From the NCBI GenBank assembly GCA_016288675.1, contig JAEELC010000011.1:1-8563 (forward strand): a DNA stretch of 8,563 nt, read 5' to 3'. Shown here one piece after another: positions 6,520 to 8,563 of this stretch (its first letter is position 1; each line of letters begins with the position of its first letter). Both the position numbers and the translations under genes were made by a program. Below the pieces are notes generated by a model. The model worked only from the letters and a program-made list of their open reading frames with translations. It had not been told where the DNA came from and did not search any database. The stretch comes from Acholeplasmatales bacterium. Lineage in GTDB: Bacteria; Bacillota_I; Bacilli_A; Acholeplasmatales; Anaeroplasmataceae.

Positions 6520-7451
6520 TATTCTTCTTCATCCTCTCTCTCACCAGCCTCAGCCATCTTATTGATAGCTTGAGTAAAGTTTAGTGCACTATTAATACCA
6601 AAATATTTCATCTTTTCATTTAACGCAGCACTTTCAACAAGCAACGCTAAGTTTCTACCAGGAAGTACAGGGATAACTACTTTATGTACATCTGTATTAA
6701 AGAATCTCATTGTTTGAGATTCAATACCAAGTCTATCGTAATATTTTCCTTCTTCCCATGTTTCAAATTCTACAACAAGTCTAATCTTCTTAGACTCACG
6801 GAAGGCACCAGCACCATATAAGTTAACAACATCTACTATACCAATACCACGTAATTCAATATAATGTTCTAAAACTTTAGGAGCTCTACCAATTAAATAT
6901 CCAGGTTCCTTCTCAATAACATCAACTCTATCATCACTTATTAGTTGGTGACCACGCTTTATAAGCTCCATGGCTGTTTCACTCTTACCAATACCACTCT
7001 TACCCATAATAAGAGTACCCATACCATTAATATCCATTAATACACCGTGTACTGTTTGTATTGGAGCTAACTTTAATTGTAAATAATTATATAGTTTAGA
7101 AGAAATTGCAGTTGTACGTAAATTTGATTTTAAAATAGGAGTACCTAGTTCATTTCCTAATTCAATTAAATAACCAGGGACTTGAACATTAAGTGAACAA
7201 ATTAAACAAGGTGGATTAGTTTTAAAGATTCTTCTAATTCTATCTCTTGAGATTTCAAGTTCTACATGAGACAAAAAGCTTGCTTCCTTACTACCCATAA
7301 GCAATATTCTTTTTGGCTCAAAAAAATCAAAGAATCCAGCAAGTTCTAGACCTGGTCTAGTAACATTATCATCTGTTATCTTTCTATTTAATCCGTTTTC
7401 CCCTGCAAGTACTGTTAAATTTAAATCTTTTACAAGTTTATTAACATTCAT
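6519..7451 (-). CDS. hprK: HPr kinase/phosphorylase
   Basis: This encodes 310 residues, the normal length for the family. HprK phosphorylates HPr (PtsH) on Ser46 using ATP or pyrophosphate and removes the phosphate by phosphorolysis, yielding pyrophosphate. It is thus the sensor switch for carbon catabolite repression in low-GC Gram-positives. The N-terminal domain covers about 1-127. In the catalytic domain the Walker A loop is GKSGIGKS (150-157). His135 in VHGVLMD, the pair Asp173-Asp174 in ISDDRVD, and the signature ELRGIGIVDVVNLYGAGAFR (199-218) are all present, so it should be active. A perfect AGGAGG lies eight bases upstream of the ATG. The C-terminus ends in an acidic tail (EREDEEE). 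Directly downstream is the Lgt-PpaX fusion. No ptsH lies in the window. Confidence 0.98.
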   Translation of the reverse strand: MNVNKLVKDLNLTVLAGENGLNRKITDDNVTRPGLELAGFFDFFEPKRILLMGSKEASFLSHVELEISRDRIRRIFKTNPPCLICSLNVQVPGYLIELGNELGTPILKSNLRTTAISSKLYNYLQLKLAPIQTVHGVLMDINGMGTLIMGKSGIGKSETAMELIKRGHQLISDDRVDVIEKEPGYLIGRAPKVLEHYIELRGIGIVDVVNLYGAGAFRESKKIRLVVEFETWEEGKYYDRLGIESQTMRFFNTDVHKVVIPVLPGRNLALLVESAALNEKMKYFGINSALNFTQAINKMAEAGEREDEEE

Positions 7452-7459
7452 TTTCTTTT

Positions 7460-7466
7460 CCTCCTA
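7460..7466 (-). promoter_or_regulatory. hprK ribosome binding site overlapping the upstream stop codon
   Basis: On the minus strand TAGGAGG holds the TAG stop of the 4-TM protein gene (7464-7466) and a perfect AGGAGG for hprK, eight bases from its ATG. The same arrangement is seen before whiA. Confidence 0.9.
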
Positions 7467-8051
7467 TTTAATAAGTTTCTTTATTAAATGCTTATTAACA
7501 TAAAACTTAATTAGCAATAATATAAATTCACCTAAAATATAATATAGTGCAAGTATTAACCAATTATTAAATTCTATGAAATTTGTTATTTCAATAATAT
7601 TATTTAATAAGAATTCAGATATAATCCAAAATACTATAACACTTAAGATATGATAATAGCCTGTCTTAGTTGTTGAAGCTAGTAGCCTTTTAAATATTGA
7701 TTGATATAACGATAAACAAACAATAAATATTAAGATATCATAATGATTATTGTATTTAATGCTTTGGCTAAACATACCAAATAATGCAAAATATATTAAT
7801 ATATACCATAATGTATTAATAAAAGCTTCCTTAATAAAGTTAAATACATTACCAAGTCTACTTTTTCTTTTATTTATCCCAAGATATTTAAGAATCTTTT
7901 TCATATTCTCTATATCTTGTTCAGTTAACTCTCCATTTAACTGTCCATTTAATTCTTCAATTTGTTCATCTATTAGTTCATCTTCACTTAAATCATTTTG
8001 ATTATCTTGATCTAATTCTTTTTTTTTATTATCTTTTTCATTTTTTTCCAT
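7464..8051 (-). CDS. Acidic-tailed 4-TM membrane protein upstream of hprK, possibly YvlD/holin-4-like
   Basis: This encodes 195 residues of unknown function. Residues 1-55 are hydrophilic and mostly acidic (runs of Asp, Glu, Asn), followed by a basic stretch (ILKYLGINKRKSR, 53-65). Four membrane segments lie near 77-97, 104-123, 132-153 and 163-184, with a basic C-terminus, so both ends should be cytoplasmic. In Bacillus, hprK follows yvlD, a small four-segment protein of the phage-holin-4 group. The second segment ending in FKRLL and the third followed by a short loop with ITNFIEF recall that family, but this is inference from position and topology. The start at 8049-8051 is preferred to the in-frame ATG at 8061-8063. 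GGGTGAT lies just upstream of it, and the upstream ATG has no ribosome binding site. Confidence 0.82.
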   Translation of the reverse strand: MEKNEKDNKKKELDQDNQNDLSEDELIDEQIEELNGQLNGELTEQDIENMKKILKYLGINKRKSRLGNVFNFIKEAFINTLWYILIYFALFGMFSQSIKYNNHYDILIFIVCLSLYQSIFKRLLASTTKTGYYHILSVIVFWIISEFLLNNIIEITNFIEFNNWLILALYYILGEFILLLIKFYVNKHLIKKLIK

Positions 8052-8054
8052 TCT

Positions 8055-8061
8055 ATCACCC
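8055..8061 (-). promoter_or_regulatory. Ribosome binding site favouring the inner start of the 4-TM gene
   Basis: GGGTGAT can pair with the distal part of the 16S tail and lies three bases from the ATG at 8049-8051. It overlaps the alternative ATG at 8061-8063, so the two starts cannot both be used efficiently. Confidence 0.55.
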
Positions 8062-8078
8062 ATTTTTAATTCATATAT

Positions 8079-8108
8079 ATTGTATCATATTTATATTTAA
8101 AATAAAAA
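8079..8108 (-). promoter_or_regulatory. Probable extended -10 promoter of the hprK operon
   Basis: Minus-strand TGATACAAT (8079-8087) is a -10 box (TACAAT) with the TGn extension. The -35 position (about 8102-8108) holds only T-rich sequence. Initiation near 8072 leaves about 20 bases before the preferred start at 8051 and only about 9 before the alternative ATG. No terminator or better promoter was found inside the operon. Confidence 0.5.
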
Positions 8109-8350
8109 AAGAACGTGTAATTATATCTTTGTTGCAATGATATTTGATAGTGTTATAAGAATACATTACGCCAAATAAGTAATTTTTACAATAGTATTAA
8201 TGAAGTCTATTTTTTACTTTAGTCTACTTATAAAAAGTTACCAACACTCTAAGAATCAAGTATGATAAAATCAATTTAATAATATTGGAATAACTACTAG
8301 AAAAGAATACAATTTGTTTATGTGTTACACTTAATAATATTATTCACTAT
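8109..8350. other. AT-rich intergenic region with no recognised gene
   Basis: About 240 bases lie between the terminator of the upstream gene and the proposed operon promoter. Both strands were read. Only frames of about 20 codons or less occur, none with a ribosome binding site. No riboswitch or T-box core was recognised. An 11-base AT-rich word (TTAATAATATT) occurs twice, and a short GTGTTACAC inverted repeat sits near 8322; either could be chance. Confidence 0.5.
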
Positions 8351-8386
8351 AAAATAAAAGAGATACCACGTTATAACATGATATCT
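8351..8386 (-). terminator. Intrinsic terminator of the right-edge gene, strand-specific
   Basis: Minus-strand RNA forms a ten-pair stem (8377-8386 with 8361-8370, loop TTATAA), followed by CTTTTATTTTAT. Two of the pairs are G-U, so the plus-strand version would have two A-C mismatches. That supports a minus-strand terminator for the gene ending at 8403. Confidence 0.82.
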
Positions 8387-8402
8387 AACTTACTATTTTG
8401 CA

Positions 8403-8563
8403 TTATTCAAAATAATTTTTATATTTGTCCACAATATAGCTTGGGTTTTTAATAGCTTCTAATTCTCTATTTACTATTCTTGTACCTATAATCTTTCCAA
8501 AGTCATCTAATGTTCTATATGTAGATTTTTGAGTTAGTGTTCTAATATTGCCATCCTTATCTA
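8403..8563 (-). CDS. 3' end of an unrecognised protein gene, cut by the window edge
   Basis: The last 52 codons and a TAA stop are present; the gene runs off the right edge, and the first complete codon in view starts at 8561. The visible C-terminus is hydrophilic and charged (begins DKDGNIRTLTQKSTYRTLDD, ends VDKYKNYFE) and probably helical, with no membrane segment. The other two frames on this strand hit stops immediately at the edge, and an intrinsic terminator follows 17 bases after the stop. Both points support a real gene end. No family was recognised. Confidence 0.7.
   Translation of the reverse strand, partial: DKDGNIRTLTQKSTYRTLDDFGKIIGTRIVNRELEAIKNPSYIVDKYKNYFE

Noticed and set aside
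7750..8001. An open plus-strand frame of 83 codons
   Set aside because: It lies antisense within the 4-TM protein gene, has no ribosome binding site, and its Ser/Ile/Leu-rich content reflects the acidic and hydrophobic codons opposite.
8127..8275. Short plus-strand frames in the intergenic gap (13 and 21 codons)
   Set aside because: They have no ribosome binding site, no recognisable sequence, and are of a length expected by chance in AT-rich DNA.
8403..8563. Similarity between the right-edge protein end (TLTQK...DDFGKIIG) and the small protein at 305-724 (TFTQK...DDYGKVKIG)
   Set aside because: Spacing differs and needs gaps, and the flanking residues do not agree. It may be chance; a full-length right-edge protein would be needed to judge.

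Overview
The window looks like chromosomal DNA from a low-GC Gram-positive (Firmicutes or Tenericutes-like) bacterium. Base composition is strongly AT-rich, promoters are sigma-A-like, Shine-Dalgarno sites are strong, and the genes include hprK, lgt, whiA and tex. All seven tryptophan codons I checked are TGG and no frame contains TGA, so the standard code is likelier than the Mycoplasma/Spiroplasma code. An uncultured Bacilli lineage (Erysipelotrichia or RF39-like) would fit, but this is inference.

Everything transcribed runs on the minus strand, so the order of expression is from high to low coordinates. At the right edge lies the 3' end of an unrecognised gene with its own terminator. After about 340 non-coding bases comes a compact four-gene operon: an acidic-tailed 4-TM membrane protein, hprK, a gene encoding Lgt fused to a PpaX-like HAD phosphatase, and whiA. 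The junctions are very tight. Two stop codons (TAG) lie inside the next gene's ribosome binding site, and hprK and the fusion overlap as TAATG. Next comes a separately promoted gene for a membrane-anchored protein that may carry a cysteine-free thioredoxin-like domain, followed by tex. Finally there are three single-gene units, each with its own terminator: tRNA-Ser(GCU), a small membrane-anchored protein of DUF2500-like appearance, and tRNA-Glu(UUC).

The functional core is HprK plus PpaX. HprK phosphorylates HPr on serine and removes that phosphate by phosphorolysis, which releases pyrophosphate. In Bacillus subtilis PpaX is a pyrophosphatase encoded in the same operon (hprK-lgt-yvoD-ppaX), thought to clear that pyrophosphate. 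Here the PpaX domain is joined in frame to the cytoplasmic C-terminus of the lipoprotein-modifying enzyme Lgt, directly after hprK. This fusion is the most interesting feature of the window. No mobile elements, CRISPR arrays, rRNA genes or phage genes were seen.
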